From Paragonimus skrjabini miyazakii (Eukaryota; Platyhelminthes; Trematoda; Plagiorchiida; Troglotrematidae): DNA of 64,000 nt. The notes below the pieces were generated by a model. The model was not told the origin of the DNA and made no database searches. It saw only the letters and a program-made list of their open reading frames with translations. The stretch spans positions 11,058 to 75,057 of the forward strand of contig JTDE01001060.1 of the NCBI GenBank assembly GCA_014338405.1, read 5' to 3'. Of this stretch, positions 46,276 to 58,326 are shown in pieces. Each line of letters begins with the position of its first letter. Position 1 is the stretch's first letter. Position numbers and translations under genes: made by a program.

Positions 46276-47655
46276 CCTATGAACAAAGGGAAGCGCAACG
46301 GCCAAGGAAGCTAACTGCGAGTAGTGTTCAGCTTATAACGATCAAAACTCTGAGTTCTCAATTCGTACTCATGTATTTTATTCAGTTACTGATTTTTCTG
46401 TCATGTTTTAGTCTTATCTGGGCACTGTTAACCCGTTATCACTGCCCTTGATTTGTTTCAAGCGTGACTTGGCTCTAGACCCCCGTTGTTTTGCCTTAAA
46501 TAGTGCTCATTTGTAATAAAGTAGAAGTTCAATCAGGCCGACTGACCATGACCGCTGACGGGGTATTCGTCTGTCACGTGACCAGTGAGTATGATTGATG
46601 CGACTAAGTCAACGGTGATTATGGGCAAAAAAACATTTGAACTTTACTAAAAGCCGGTAATTAGGCGATAAAACCGTTTGGCTGAGACATACATCGTGGA
46701 AACCAATATTTTGGTGGAATCGGTATTTTCAAGCTGTTTGACAGATCGTTACTGTAGGTGTGTTCTGTTCTAGATTAATGGACTAACATAGCACTGGTTT
46801 CTCTTACTATTTCAAGTTAGGCATTGCAATATCTACCGATGGACATTTAGTTATTCAGCGTGGACCCAACTGTAAATAAACTTTTTCACGTTCGTCCAAC
46901 TTCCTCCTCTTTAAGCAATTACTGTGACCCAGTCTGCACTATTCCTGTTGGTCTTGACTCATAACACTAGAAATTAAAACCATTCTCATTCAGCGCAATC
47001 GTAAATCAACATCCTAGCCTCTAATTACAACCGAGGAAATATGCTATTAGAAAAAACAACCTGTTGTGCAAACGATACTCTCATTTACTACAAAACGAGA
47101 ATCGTAGGCATGGATAGAATTTTACTGAAGCCAAACGAGCAAACTTATCCATAAAATCGACGAGGTACGTCCCCAGAAATAAAATTATATGAATAGATTA
47201 AATAGTGTAAGGATGTCTTTTTCACTCAAAAGAAATCACTTCACATCCTACGTCAGTGAGCTGAGACCTTGTTAACGAGTGTTCAGCTTCGCTCAATGTT
47301 GAATTCACATTCGATATACTATGAAACCTGTTTTTTTTAAAAAAAAAAGAATAGAATAATTGCTCACCCCTGAAACAGAACACGATGTATTTTGGAGGGA
47401 TTTGCTTTTACCCAAATTGTAAGAAAATGGGCGGTACCCATCACATGCATGGATTCCAACATAGTCGGTTGGAGTCAGTGAATAGTCATCGGTTATCAGC
47501 GTGAATAATTTTCAGTGCCCCCAGCGATGCTCTAGAAACACTACACACAAATGTGGTAAGTTGAATTCTGACACCTGTCACCACTGATGATCAGTCGGCC
47601 TGGTACACATTTGCTGCAAACTGTAGGTGAAAAGAAAGATACTAACCTTTCAAAG
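46276..47655. other. Nothing recognised
   Basis: Short ORFs only. A poly-T/poly-A junction occurs at about 47,331-47,348. No repeat was identified. Confidence 0.4.
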
Positions 47656-47854
47656 TATGTGTTTGCAATCACGCATTTTATCTCCTGACCATAAGGAGGC
47701 TATCAGACTTAGATGGAACAACGAGTATGGTTCTCAAACAAAGACTACACCTATGGAATGTACGTCAGCAGACAGTAGCTCAACAAAAAAAGGGCCACAG
47801 AAGGCTCTGTCTTTTACTGAAAAATTGTTCGGCCATACCCGAAACCGTAACCGG
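47656..47854 (+). CDS. Candidate internal exon, unknown hydrophilic protein
   Basis: Open plus-strand stretch of about 66 codons, bounded by a possible acceptor (CCTTTCAAAG) and a donor (AACCGG|GTAGGTGT). The product is charged and Ser/Thr-rich: LSPDHKEAIRLRWNNEYGSQ, then SADSSSTKKGPQKALSFTEK and LFGHTRNRNR. This is the composition of a disordered region in a real protein rather than a random frame. No family is recognised, and upstream and downstream partners are unknown. Confidence 0.32.
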
Positions 47855-48923
47855 GTAGGTGTGGTTTGATAGAATTCCATCTGTCGGGTTGTCAAACGTA
47901 ACTCAGTGTTATTTAAACGACTCAGTGGCTCAACATATCGTCAGGGTTCACAAATCAACATACTAACCGTTTATGACGGTGTTTTGAAAGCTACTTCCCT
48001 ATTTAACTCCGATCTGACTTACCAATTACTTTTTACTTATTCGTATCGTGTATGCCCGACGTAATGAATTCAGTTATAAATTGTATGGAAATAAGTGAAA
48101 TCGAAGTAATTTATATTTTCACATGCACCTATTACAACCTATCCGTTTAACTTAATTTGGAAGATTTGTTTAGCCTAGTTCTTAATACCAACATAATTGT
48201 TCCTCTAGAGAATCTCATTGATCAAGCAACTAAGAGACATTTGATCATAAGTACTAACAACTCGAGCATCAGCTTCAAACGCTGCTTGGTGATCGGGCCT
48301 AGATACTCATGCAATGCAACAGAGTAATAAAACTGAGATAAATCTATGTTTGATGGTCAACACAGAAGCAGTTCCTTTAGAGTGGCTTAATAGCTTTGTG
48401 GTCTGGTAGGACCACCACTTCCGGTAATTAAGCCATCATGATTGTTGTTAGCGCAGGAGGATAATTCATCCTCAGAAGTTCGTAACATTTATTGCGGTAA
48501 CGTATACAGTAGCGTAAATCGTCATTTCGTGAAAAACTGTTTTTCAGCAAAACGAAGATTGCAATGCAATTTGCATAGTTATACTGTGCGTTGGAAGGCG
48601 TTCACATGATTAATATAAATTTTTGTATCCATGAGATGGAGGTCATCTAGTTAGTCTGTCATCCTGATTCGTAAACAAGAGAAGATTAGTTCCGGCATCC
48701 CTGACTGGATAGTTGGATAAACAGTCTTTTTCCCTAGCAGACGTTCTAATAGATTAACCCATTATAGTCGGACTGCTGGTTACAGTACATTTGTGAACAT
48801 AGAATAATCTTCACATATGTTGCATAATTCTATGACAGAAGAGCATCACGCTCAATTCAACGGGCTACTCGTAACAACGGTAAGTAGAATGAAGTTTGAA
48901 TGAGTCCACTGATTCAGTCATAC
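47855..48923. other. Nothing recognised
   Basis: AT-rich sequence with no repeat or coding signal that I can support. Confidence 0.4.
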
Positions 48924-49040
48924 CTGAGTGCGAGGCCGATAGCCCATGTTCCCCGAGGTGGCATGATCCTTCTTTTCATACCACATGGTCACCAGCTTTT
49001 GTGAAATACAGTCATGGAAAAACTGGTGCAGTACCAATTT
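48924..49040 (-). CDS. Candidate internal exon, unknown protein
   Basis: Minus-strand 117-bp stretch (39 codons, phase 0 at both ends). The donor is strong (CGCACTCAG|GTATGACTG) and the acceptor is plausible after a mixed pyrimidine tract (CATTGTATCTGAAG). The product reads KLVLHQFFHDCISQKLVTMW then YEKKDHATSGNMGYRPRTQ. It lies just beyond the end of the CR1-like element but does not continue its homology. No family is recognised. Confidence 0.32.
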
Positions 49041-49109
49041 CTTCAGATACAATGTCAATGTAGGAGCAACAGACATAGGAAAAAGTAAGACCTTGTTCTT
49101 CATCTACTA

Positions 49110-50741
49110 TTTTTACCCTGCAGATAAACGTCTAACAGGGCCTTAAACTGCATCCTAGAACAAGCATTAATGACAATTGATGAAAGGTTGTTCCACAAGG
49201 CTACCATCTTGTGACAGGAACAGCTCTTTCGGATAAGTGTTTCAGGTCTCTTTTTAAGGAACTTTTTACTGTGACCTCTCAGCCCATTTGGACCTGTAAG
49301 AACTAGAAGTTTCCCTGTCAGCCCTTCAGAAACAAGGAAGAAAGTAAGAAAGTGGTCTCTTCAAAATCTTCGTTAGTCCACAAGGTAAATATCACGGATT
49401 TCAACCCGAGACTCATACGAAACGTTCCAAAGACTTACTACGATTTTGATCGCAGCTCACTTTACCCGCTGGAGTGCGTTTATATCTTTTTTTGAGATCA
49501 GAATAAACAACTGAATTAGCGTAGTCGAGCAGTGGTCGCATATAGATCCTGTAAAGAGTTTGAAAGGCCTTCTTGCAATTCGAAGAAACGTCCGCTTAGT
49601 CATGCCCAGCACAGTGAATCCTTTTTTGGCTACGTTTTCGTGATAGAATGAGAAGGACAAAGTGGACGATAACCATATACCGAGGTATTTTTTAAGACCC
49701 ACCTTGGCAGCACGCGTTTCTGTTTGTACATCTTAGCTAGCAAAGATGCTGCCAGTATCGCCACCAAGAGACACTTGTGCACACAATCATCGTGGATGGG
49801 AAGACGCCGTTCCATTGACCATTACCTAATTGCATCGAGGTCAACTTTCATAGTGTTTGGATCATGAGAACTCCAGATTTTTAGGTCACCTGCATAGAGA
49901 GAAGAGTGACTGGATATTCTCTCTGGTTAATTGTTGACATAAATTAAAAACAGTAGTGGACCAAGGACGGACGCTTGTGGTAGTCCCGCTGAGATATGTC
50001 CGAGGGAGGGTAAATCAGAGCCGGCTTTAAGATGAAAGGTTCTATCCTTAAGAAACGGGGCGATTCAGGGGTGAATATTACCTCTGAGGCCATATGCTTC
50101 CAGTTTCTTTATAAATGGGCCATGTAGTACCTGGTCAAACGCCTTAGCAAATTGAGAGAAAGTGACGTCTGATGCAAGACCATGATCTCTATTATTCGGT
50201 AAAGTGTCCATGATAAGCAGTATGTTCGCTACACAAACCTGTTTGATATGAACTCGTGCCGAGATACAGAGAGGACAGTATTTGTCTACAAGGTGCTTCA
50301 AGATAGCTCTTTTAAGGAGACTCTCTAAAATTTTGCACTTAATACTCCGGTTCTTTCAAACCGTAGGAAAATTACACCAACCGTTTCATACATGGGAACC
50401 CGTGGACGGATGTCTTGAGGCGGATTAAACGCTTAATGGAATGTTGATCATCTGTATAATGAACGAGGCAAAGGGAACGATCAAATGCATTTTGTTCCTG
50501 GTGGTGCATTTTTATGACATATAACATTTTCCGTAACAAACTAATTGTTGACGCTACAAGCCTTCCTTGTCGAGCCTGCTTCACGGTGACCTATGGGTGT
50601 GTTGGCTAATTGTTCTATTGCACTTTGTAACAGTGAAAATCCGTGAGATTCTCTGAGGTAGTTGACTAACTTGTGTCTAGACCATTGCAATTTCTTCATC
50701 CCGAAAATTTCCATTGAGTCATAGAACAAGAAGTGTAGCAA
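49110..50741 (-). pseudogene. CR1/Jockey-like non-LTR retrotransposon RT, decayed
   Basis: Minus-strand remains in several frames. The RT palm has FAKAFDQVLHGPFIKKLEAYG near 50,090-50,160. The catalytic box appears as LYAGDLKIW at about 49,872-49,898, with the first catalytic Asp replaced by Gly (usual form YADD). The thumb reads YLGIWLSSTLSFSFYHENVA then KKGFTVLGMTKRTF near 49,610-49,700. The C-terminal third (49,110-49,500) is recoverable only across frames. The region above 50,310 contains protein-like pieces that may be the RT N-terminus. It is a different clade from the C2H2-tailed elements at 7-10 kb and 34 kb. Confidence 0.8.
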
Positions 50742-51648
50742 ATATATGTTTTCAATAAAAGAGTTCTAAAAGAAAATAAAACTAAAAACGATTATATGCG
50801 AAGATTGGTATTAATCAAAATTAATACAATTTTGTGTTTGTGGATACTGACGGGGTATTAACTGCCTGCATATTGATTGGGTGAGTCAGCTAATGAACAG
50901 GTCAGTTAAAGCGATTGAACGAGGTTTTTCTGTCCATACAAGGTTGGATTACGTAGTCGAATGACAATTGTATAACTGTAAAAATCTGATGAAACTTTAT
51001 CGGAAACATGTTTGCTACATTTCCTGTTTCTTTATTTGTTTAGTTAATACGTAGAGAAAATATATGTCGCGATTTACACTCACCAGTCACTCTTGACTTC
51101 AGCAAGTCCAACGACCCCGATTGCACTGACCACCAAACGTCCTAACAAACGATCATCTAGTTGGTCCTATCAAAGCATTCAAGTTGTTACATACTCGTAA
51201 AACAAAGCCCGTAGTGACTAGCGAGGAAATACTAGTCAGAAAACATCGGCCAGTTTTGTACGCACAGAAAGCCTTGACGCAGTCAATCTGTCTGACATAA
51301 GACTGATTGAATCAATGCTGCGCAAAAGATTGAAACTCTTTGGACGGTCTGTACATTTGTATCTGCGTACAATTTGTATAAATTTTACTGATTTTAAGTA
51401 AGCAGCTGGTCAGAAGTGACCAAAATGTTAACATTTCGTAACACTTCTTTTCATCTATTTTGATATTTTTGACCATACAGTAATATTACAATTAGAGACA
51501 CTTTCCGGAGAGGATAGCACAGAAGTGATTTCTTAGCGGAGGAACTTCGTCCTGAATGGTACATTTCTATACCACTGAACCCAATACAATGAAAAAAACA
51601 AATTAACTTTGTCAGAACGGTCAAAATAAACATATGTTCATGATTAAT
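50742..51648. other. Nothing recognised
   Basis: AT-rich sequence with short ORFs only. It ends at the target duplication of the hammerhead element. Confidence 0.4.
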
Positions 51649-51662
51649 GATTATGATCTTAC
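51649..51662 (+). repeat. Left 14-bp target-site duplication
   Basis: GATTATGATCTTAC, repeated exactly at 52,024-52,037 on the far side of the element. Confidence 0.85.
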
Positions 51663-52023
51663 TGATGAGTAGTCGGAGATTTGGTTAATTTCAAGTTGAA
51701 CATCACTCACAATTGATCGCAGCTGTCGCATCCCCATAGACTTTCCAGTCGGCCCCTTTCGAAAAGAAACACTAGACTCGAGTTTCGCTCTCATATGATA
51801 ATTTGGTCGTGCCTAACGTGAGGTCAATGGCGCAGTGGTAAACACCGTTGCCTCATGAACAGCATGTCCGTGGTTCAAGTCCCGGCAGTGACGATGATAT
51901 GCACTACTGACGAGCTCTAATGAGAGCGAAACTTGAGTCTAGTGCTTCTTTTCAAAAGGGGCCTACTGGAAAGTCTATGAGAATGCGACAGCTGCGATCA
52001 ATTGTGGGTGGTGTTCAACTTGA
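51663..52023 (+). mobile_element. Complete non-autonomous hammerhead/tRNA-like retroelement
   Basis: A 361-bp unit with no protein-coding capacity. About 28 unique bases are followed by a left arm (51,691-51,795) that is the near-perfect reverse complement of the right arm (51,921-52,023). Between them lies a tRNA-like head: A box TGGCGCAGTGGTAAACAC, the block GCCTCATGAACAGCATG, and B box GTGGTTCAAGTCCC. A hammerhead ribozyme follows at 51,901-51,945, and the element ends GTGTTCAACTTGA. Perfect 14-bp duplications flank it, so insertion was probably target-primed by an RT supplied in trans. Schistosome Sm-alpha elements are known to combine pol III boxes with a hammerhead. The paired inverted arms are the unusual part. 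Confidence 0.85.
51901..51945 (+). ncRNA. Hammerhead ribozyme (type I)
   Basis: Helix I is GCACTA (51,901-51,906) with TAGTGC (51,940-51,945), 6 bp perfect. Core box 1 is CTGACGA (51,907-51,913). Helix II is GCTCT-AATG-AGAGC, 5 bp. Core box 2 is GAAA (51,928-51,931). Helix III is very short (AC/GT, 2 bp with a TTGA loop). The cleavage triplet is GTC, with the cut after C at 51,939. Every conserved core nucleotide is present. Very short helix III hammerheads are known from schistosome satellites and Penelope-like elements and often act as dimers. Activity itself is inferred. Confidence 0.9.
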
Positions 52024-52037
52024 GATTATGATCTTAC
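52024..52037 (+). repeat. Right 14-bp target-site duplication
   Basis: GATTATGATCTTAC, identical to 51,649-51,662. Confidence 0.85.
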
Positions 52038-55000
52038 CACAGCTACGAAGGAAAATATATATTGGAGTGGGCTTCAGCTAAAGCTTTGTTTAACGATTAC
52101 GTGACCTTCGTACACACAAGAAAGTTCATTTGTCTAGGTAAATGACTTTACCAGTTGCAAACGGTTCGGACTAAAAGATGAGAAGCAAACAACAAACTGG
52201 TGTTATACCACCGGGCATCTGTCATCACAGCGTTAGCATGTTGTTGTTCTTCTCTTTCGTGTCTGATGGTAACCAATACCAGCCACTAAGGCAATATGTT
52301 GACGAGACACAATGCTTTCTCAGATAAACATTCTTTACTTTACCGGTGAGAGAAATAAACACATCCTTCAGCAGTGCTACAGTGCCTGTTGTAGATGAAC
52401 TTAACCTGTCGCTGAACAGCAACATTCACATGTATCAGCGACCACTTGTTGGGTATGATCGGACCTGGATTGCACTAACTTGGACTCCCAACAAAATGCT
52501 ACACACGAACTCAAACCAAATCGATCAGGACCATTTTACATCAAGCTTAATTCACGGAATAAAACTACATTACATCGTGCTTATCTTCCAGATCAGCTGA
52601 GTAAGACTTAGGCTATGTTCATGGGTTTGGCATGAGTTATGTTCCAACCTACTAGGTTAATGTATGATGACTGTATATCAGGGGTTTTATGTACCTTATT
52701 GATCCACCCTGATCGGTGCGAGAAAAACTCGGTTTGGTCGAAAGTGAATATGGAGTTGTTTTTTTCTCGAGAGGACAGAATCATTCAATCCTTCTGGGGT
52801 ATTTAACTTATGGTTTCGAGAGAGTCGTTTCTTTGTTAACATGACGTAATATAAAAATCCACACCTTGTTTGTGTGTGTTCCCAGGCTGAGAGTGTTATG
52901 CCGTGGGGCTGTGCTGTGTCCATGAAGATCGAGAGATAATTCTTTTTAGAAAGTTCCTTCCGTATACTTTGATAGCAGATGCCTTCCGAAACGAATCGAA
53001 ACATTCTGAATCACTACTCCGAACAACCACCGACGAGCATCTGAAGACTCATCGTCATTTGTGCACCCTCATCATATTACGGTTTGAACTCTGATCGAAC
53101 TCTGCTCGACTGACCCAATTATTTTGGCTACTATTTTGGCAACTCCAAGCTAAAATGGTCCAGTTGAGTCTATATTAATTTGGGATGCTGAGTGCAATAG
53201 AAAAAGAAAATCCGAACAAATGGAAGGTTTTAGTTATAAGAAAAATCTAATTTTCGTGACAACAAAAAGGTCTGTTTCGTCTACTTCTTTCAGGTGACTA
53301 GATTTAGCAAACGTTACAGTGTATGCTCTGTATGTCAAAGAAACTGGTTTACAGAAGTATTTCTAATTGGCTATGGTGTGTTTGTGATATACATTACATA
53401 ATTCGATCTTAAATTACCCTGACTTCCAACCATGATTAGAAGACCAACGGACGGATTGAAAATCAATGTACGTCGACAAAACAATGTGTCTGTGAAGTTA
53501 TCTTCCACTGTTTGTTATAGGCAATACTCTTTGTATTCCTTTTTAAATGACTGCTGGAATGTTTACAAAAATCTACCAGATATACCAGAAAAAAACACGG
53601 TTTATCGCTGACATACGTATGCTGATTAGAAACAGCTGTTTCGTACACGACACCAGATGATATTTAAATGAAGGCTAATTTCCGTTTGGTATCGTTTAGA
53701 ACGTAAAAAAGCAGGTATATGTTAATCTACTATGTTGAACAAGACTCGTGGTTATGTGAGATTGCTAGTTTTGAGAAGATTGGTTTGACAGTATGCCTAT
53801 CAGGTAACAGGAAATGAAAATTTCGATGTCAAAGTTATCAGAATAACGTTTACTAATTAAACATTTATTGTAATTTACTCACGAATGAGTCATAAAGTAT
53901 GTATATTTTAATTATTTCTCGCAATAAAATAGCTTGTTCAAATTTTTATTTTTGTGAACATACAATATTTTACTTAACTATGTTTTGCTTTATCAAGATG
54001 TTTCCATACATTATAATTCACCAATGTAAGCTTATTATGAGTTAAAAAGATTTCCTCGTTAACGATGTTACAGTTGCACTTGGTAGCCCTCATCACAGAT
54101 CACAGGCTGGTGTGTGGAACTACCAACTTTTTGACAATAAGGCGATTTGCCGTAAATTACATTCAAATTATAGCAGCTTTTCGGTACGCAGAATACTGGA
54201 AATGTTTTCAAATTACTCACTAGGTTAGATGTGAGAAAAGACAAACCGGATTTTGATTGAGGTGAATTCCCTCATAAACGTAGACTAATTTGAGTAGATG
54301 GATATGACACACTCTACTTTATCATTCTGGAAGAACGTCAGTTAACCGACTAAAATAGATTTTTTGAGTATATCATCAAGCAAACGTTAACAATGGATTC
54401 GCCATTAACTCTACGACAAAAGTGCATACAATGAGAATGTGGACTCAAAGAACAAACCGCCGCGCATTTTTCTGATAACTACCTATTTATCTAAAGGCTA
54501 CGTGATTATGAATAAGTCACTACATTAAAAACAGATTATTGTTCCAAGTAATTTTGGCATGAGCATTATTAACCACTCACTCGAAGCAGCTTAATGTTAT
54601 ATGTGAACAAAAGATCCAAGATCAAACAAGAGTGACACTCAAACTTGTCTGTGACTGCTATAGCTACATTCAAAACCTATTTGTCTATCCAGTTGCAGTT
54701 TCTACTGCAGTTCTTATTATTGACCGATGTACGAAATAACTGGTTTGTTTTTTCTCTAAAAAGTGCGATAATTGGTCAAATCACCTGGGTTATATACTCA
54801 ACTTGAAGCACTCTCAACAAAAGCTATAAAGCTACTTCACTATCTCAAAGAGGGGTAGTGAGTTTGGAAATTTTTTAAAAACAACTTTATAGATTTCCAA
54901 AAATTTGTTCCCCATTATCACTAACCCACTTGTCTACTTGTCATGTAAGACGTACAGAAAGGTGAGTGGAATGCACTTGCCAGGTTATTTTACTCTGGTT

Positions 55001-55364
55001 TCCGTCGCCTTTCAATAGGCAGCTAGGAGATTTGGGACAACGTAGGGAGGTTACTTTTATGTAACTTCCTTGAAGTTCACAATTTGTGATACGTTTGTTG
55101 ACCGAGATAATCCCGATCTAAAATTTGATCATAGTTTGGTTGAAGTATACTAGATTAGGATTTAACTGGAGAGTTGTATGGGAATTGTAAGTGTTTTCCA
55201 GCTACAAATGATGACTATTTTTCACAGTAAAGGAATTTAACAGTGGTATTTTCTGCTATTTTCCTTTCACACATTCATATCATTTGCTAAACGAATTAAC
55301 TGACTGATGAATTGTGTGGCAGGTTTGATAAGTTAGAAGCGAGTCAACTGCGAGAATTGTAGGT
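52038..55364. other. No recognised gene; some protein-like ORFs
   Basis: Overlapping opposite-strand ORFs at 52,225-52,425 (minus) and 52,346-52,600 (plus), and a 102-codon minus ORF at 52,696-53,004, have moderately protein-like composition. None has a motif I recognise. 53,100-55,364 is AT-rich and anonymous. Confidence 0.35.
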
Positions 55365-55440
55365 TTGGGCTGGATTCGAACCAGTGACTAAACATTATGC
55401 CACAACGCAGCGTGTTCTATCAACAATGCTATGAAACCAC
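55365..55440 (-). repeat. tRNA-like SINE head, second copy
   Basis: On the minus strand: TTGATAGAACACGCTGCGTT, then GTCACTGGTTCGAATCCAGC. The last block is a canonical B box and T arm shared with 898-976. The acceptor and D arms do not pair well. A decayed tRNA-derived SINE is the likeliest reading. Confidence 0.5.
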
Positions 55441-56239
55441 TCAAGAAGTCCGAAACTCTCACAATTAAAATTTTTTTTACAGAATGATGCTGCATATCGT
55501 TTAGTATAATCTGGTAGGTTGCCTGAAGCGGATTTGCAGCCTACTGTCAGACTGTGTATGACTCTTTGTTCAAAATGACAAGGACGAGTTTACACCAATT
55601 CACCGGAATATATAAATCAGAAACTTAGATACGATATAAGACTGTCATTCAAAGACGATAAAAAAAAACGCACCTATTCCATAAATAGATAACCTACTAA
55701 ACAGCTATGTGACCATTCAACAGTTTACCGAAATGGTTTCTACTGTATACCGCACTGCCCGCTTCTGGTGTCTAGTTGACTAATGTAAGTCACAAAATTA
55801 AAAACCCGCATCACATCCATTTGTTTGTACTGAATTACTGAATTCGCACACATAACCATAAAAATATCAAATTATTCAGTCATTATTTTTGATATGCAAC
55901 CTAATAACACCTAATCAGTGTGGATAGACACAGTTCAAACTGAATTGCCAAGTTATGATGATTATGACCAAAAACGCCCGATGTTGTTGTAATCACAGTT
56001 AATGATCACAAACCGACAGTCAGCAAACGACTTTCATCTTTGTCTAGACGCACATCAGGTGTTAGTAGTCTGTACAGAGCAATCCTCCGCGTTATGAACT
56101 GAAATTCTTATCTACTTCACTGTCAGTCCTATGCTTACTGTTTCTCTTGAACAGTTTACATGTCGAAGGTGATCAACCACAACTCCAGGTCAGGGATCAA
56201 TGAACATTATCAGTGGTTTGTTTTTGTACCTTGAATGTC

Positions 56240-56270
<31 letters not shown>

Positions 56271-56754
56271 CTTGCTGACTTGTGTTTTCTCCTTCTGTCA
56301 GACAGAACTTATCATGTTTCGATTTGTTAACATGCATGTTGCTACCCGGTAGTGACTGTTTCAGAATAGTACACCACCCGAGTCTGCATACGCTGGGAGG
56401 TGAGTATCCCAGAGATGGATCGATATTGCAGTGACTGATAAAATGTCAACTTGATGTCATACAGAAGCAGTTAATGAAAGAAGGCTGTTTTATTCCATTA
56501 TAATTCATCTATTACTAACCATCCTTCAGAAACTGAACACTATGTGGATCCATAATTACCGTTCATTGTTTGCTACAAGACAAATTTTCTATTGCTCAAC
56601 TTCCTGAAAGCTTTGTTGGTCGCCAAGAATAAACCGCAATAGTGCTCACAAAACCAGCAATTGTGACGTTGAGAATGCCGTGACTTTAATAGGCACACAA
56701 ACATTACACGTATGTATTCTGGTTCCCAACTTTTTGTCCTTCGCGATATTTTAG
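55441..56754. other. Nothing recognised; TA microsatellite
   Basis: A (TA)n run lies at 56,240-56,266. No repeats or coding signals otherwise. Confidence 0.45.
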
Positions 56755-57015
56755 TCATGTTTGAAGTACACATTAGGTGACTTAATGGATCCAATTCACA
56801 AATTATGTGTTTGCTGCAGAACAAATTATAGTTCCGCTACTTTACCCGATGCAACGTCGAACCAGTCTTCAGAAACGATCGTCATAACTTATACAAATGT
56901 GCAGGGCCATGTCGCGGATTACATAACTCAGCGAATTCTTGAAGTTACTTTCTGGGAAGATCAAATTCCCATACAAAGATCAAAAAGGAGAAAAGACCTT
57001 TATCGTAAAAAGTAA
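56755..57015 (+). CDS. Candidate terminal exon, unknown protein
   Basis: Plus-strand open stretch of 86 codons ending in TAA at 57,013. It starts after a pyrimidine-containing acceptor (TTTTTGTCCTTCGCGATATTTTAG). The product has a cysteine cluster near the start (HKLCVCC), a middle part ETIVITYTNVQGHVADYITQ, and a basic C-terminus (QRSKRRKDLYRKK). AATAAA at about 57,536 could serve as a polyadenylation signal. No family is recognised, and the upstream exons would lie to the left. Confidence 0.3.
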   Translation, partial: SCLKYTLGDLMDPIHKLCVCCRTNYSSATLPDATSNQSSETIVITYTNVQGHVADYITQRILEVTFWEDQIPIQRSKRRKDLYRKK

Positions 57016-57700
57016 ACACAGCCTTTCTATTAGCATCTGTTATGAAGATTTTTCAAAGATTTTGGAAATCTACTCCACAACTACCTCACAAAACACGTTG
57101 TAAGAATGTCCTTGTCACACTAAATGACGGTTGAGAAATCCTAGACTATTTGAGATGTGAGAATTGCCTTACTGTTACCACCGTATATGTTCACGTTAAC
57201 CTGTGAATGTGAAATTACTACGAATTACTTACATCAAAGTTAGTGGCTTGGTGGAGGTACCGGAGCCTCATGCAAGACTGCATAGTGAATCCGTATCATC
57301 TTCAATATTTAGGCTACATCTTTTACAATAACTGTGTTTAGCCATTACCGTTGGGAATGCCGCTCAACCAGTCTGACACATGTCTGTATTCTGAAAGTCG
57401 ATTAGAGTTTCTGTTGACATTTGTCCTCCGCTGCGGTTGGTGTGAGGTTCAGCTAAAGTTTCTTTCACGTCCATCTCCCTAGCCCTTTTTCTTGCTACGT
57501 TAAAGTCTGTTTGTTGTACGATGAGAAAACTATTAAATAAAGTAGTGTCAATGTCTTCTTGTTAAGACTTCCGAACCGCGTTAGCATAAGATCGGGAAAA
57601 CTTTAAGCGAACGGACCAGGGCAGGGAACCAGCGACACGATAAAAGGTCCAGTGTCATCTCGTATAAGCACGTTTAGATTTCCTGAGGAGGTTGGAATTT
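57016..57700. other. Nothing recognised; possible 3' UTR
   Basis: No open frame. If the 56,755-57,015 exon is real, this is its likely 3' UTR up to the AATAAA near 57,536. Confidence 0.3.
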
Positions 57701-58326
57701 TCAACTGATCTTAATGGAATAATGTGAATTTTTTTGGTGAGACCAAATCCAGGTATAGTGGTTCTGTTGCCGGAGAAGTTGCTTTGATGATAACTCTGGT
57801 GATAGGCCACCAGTGACAGTTTCTAAAAGACGTTCATAACTATTGCTATGAGTGGATGCAATAATGTATATGATGAGCAAAATTCCAACTGTGATTTCAT
57901 CCACGTCACGACGTACGTGGGAATGTGAACCTTTGACAGACAGTCTTTGAATGCTTACGTCATATTTTATAAGGACTTGGTTCTTTCTTGGAAAAAACAC
58001 TTGTACTACTGGGTACTTTGTATTCACGACCTAATTCCATTTGAGAAACTCTAAGACACACTAGGCGGGCAGGTGTATACAAATGTTAGGACCTTCTGCT
58101 GTAAGTCAAGTTTAAGGAAGGTCTTGAGTCGGAGTCCAACCCATCTCACTGTGATTGTGAGGAACATGCCGGGAAGCGAAACGTTGACAGTACGTCTGGC
58201 AACCTGTCTAAGTGGTTCAGTGTTGCTGTGATCCAATGGTTTATTTCGACTATTCTGGGCACCTTCTTCGTCAGCATTAAACGGGTGACAAAAACTTCCA
58301 AAGCTGATGACTTGCAATGCTATTCG
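57701..58326 (-). CDS. Two adjacent protein-like ORFs, possible gene fragment
   Basis: The upstream ORF (58,326 down to 58,051, about 91 codons) reads VISFGSFCHPFNADEEGAQN and later RTVNVSLPGMFLTITVRWVG. The downstream ORF (58,027 down to 57,701) has a hydrophobic stretch VGILLIIYIIAS flanked by charged residues, a possible membrane segment. They are in different frames, 23 bp apart, so a splice or frameshift would be needed to join them. A possible acceptor, GTGTTTTTTCCAAG, lies in the second. No family is recognised. Confidence 0.25.
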
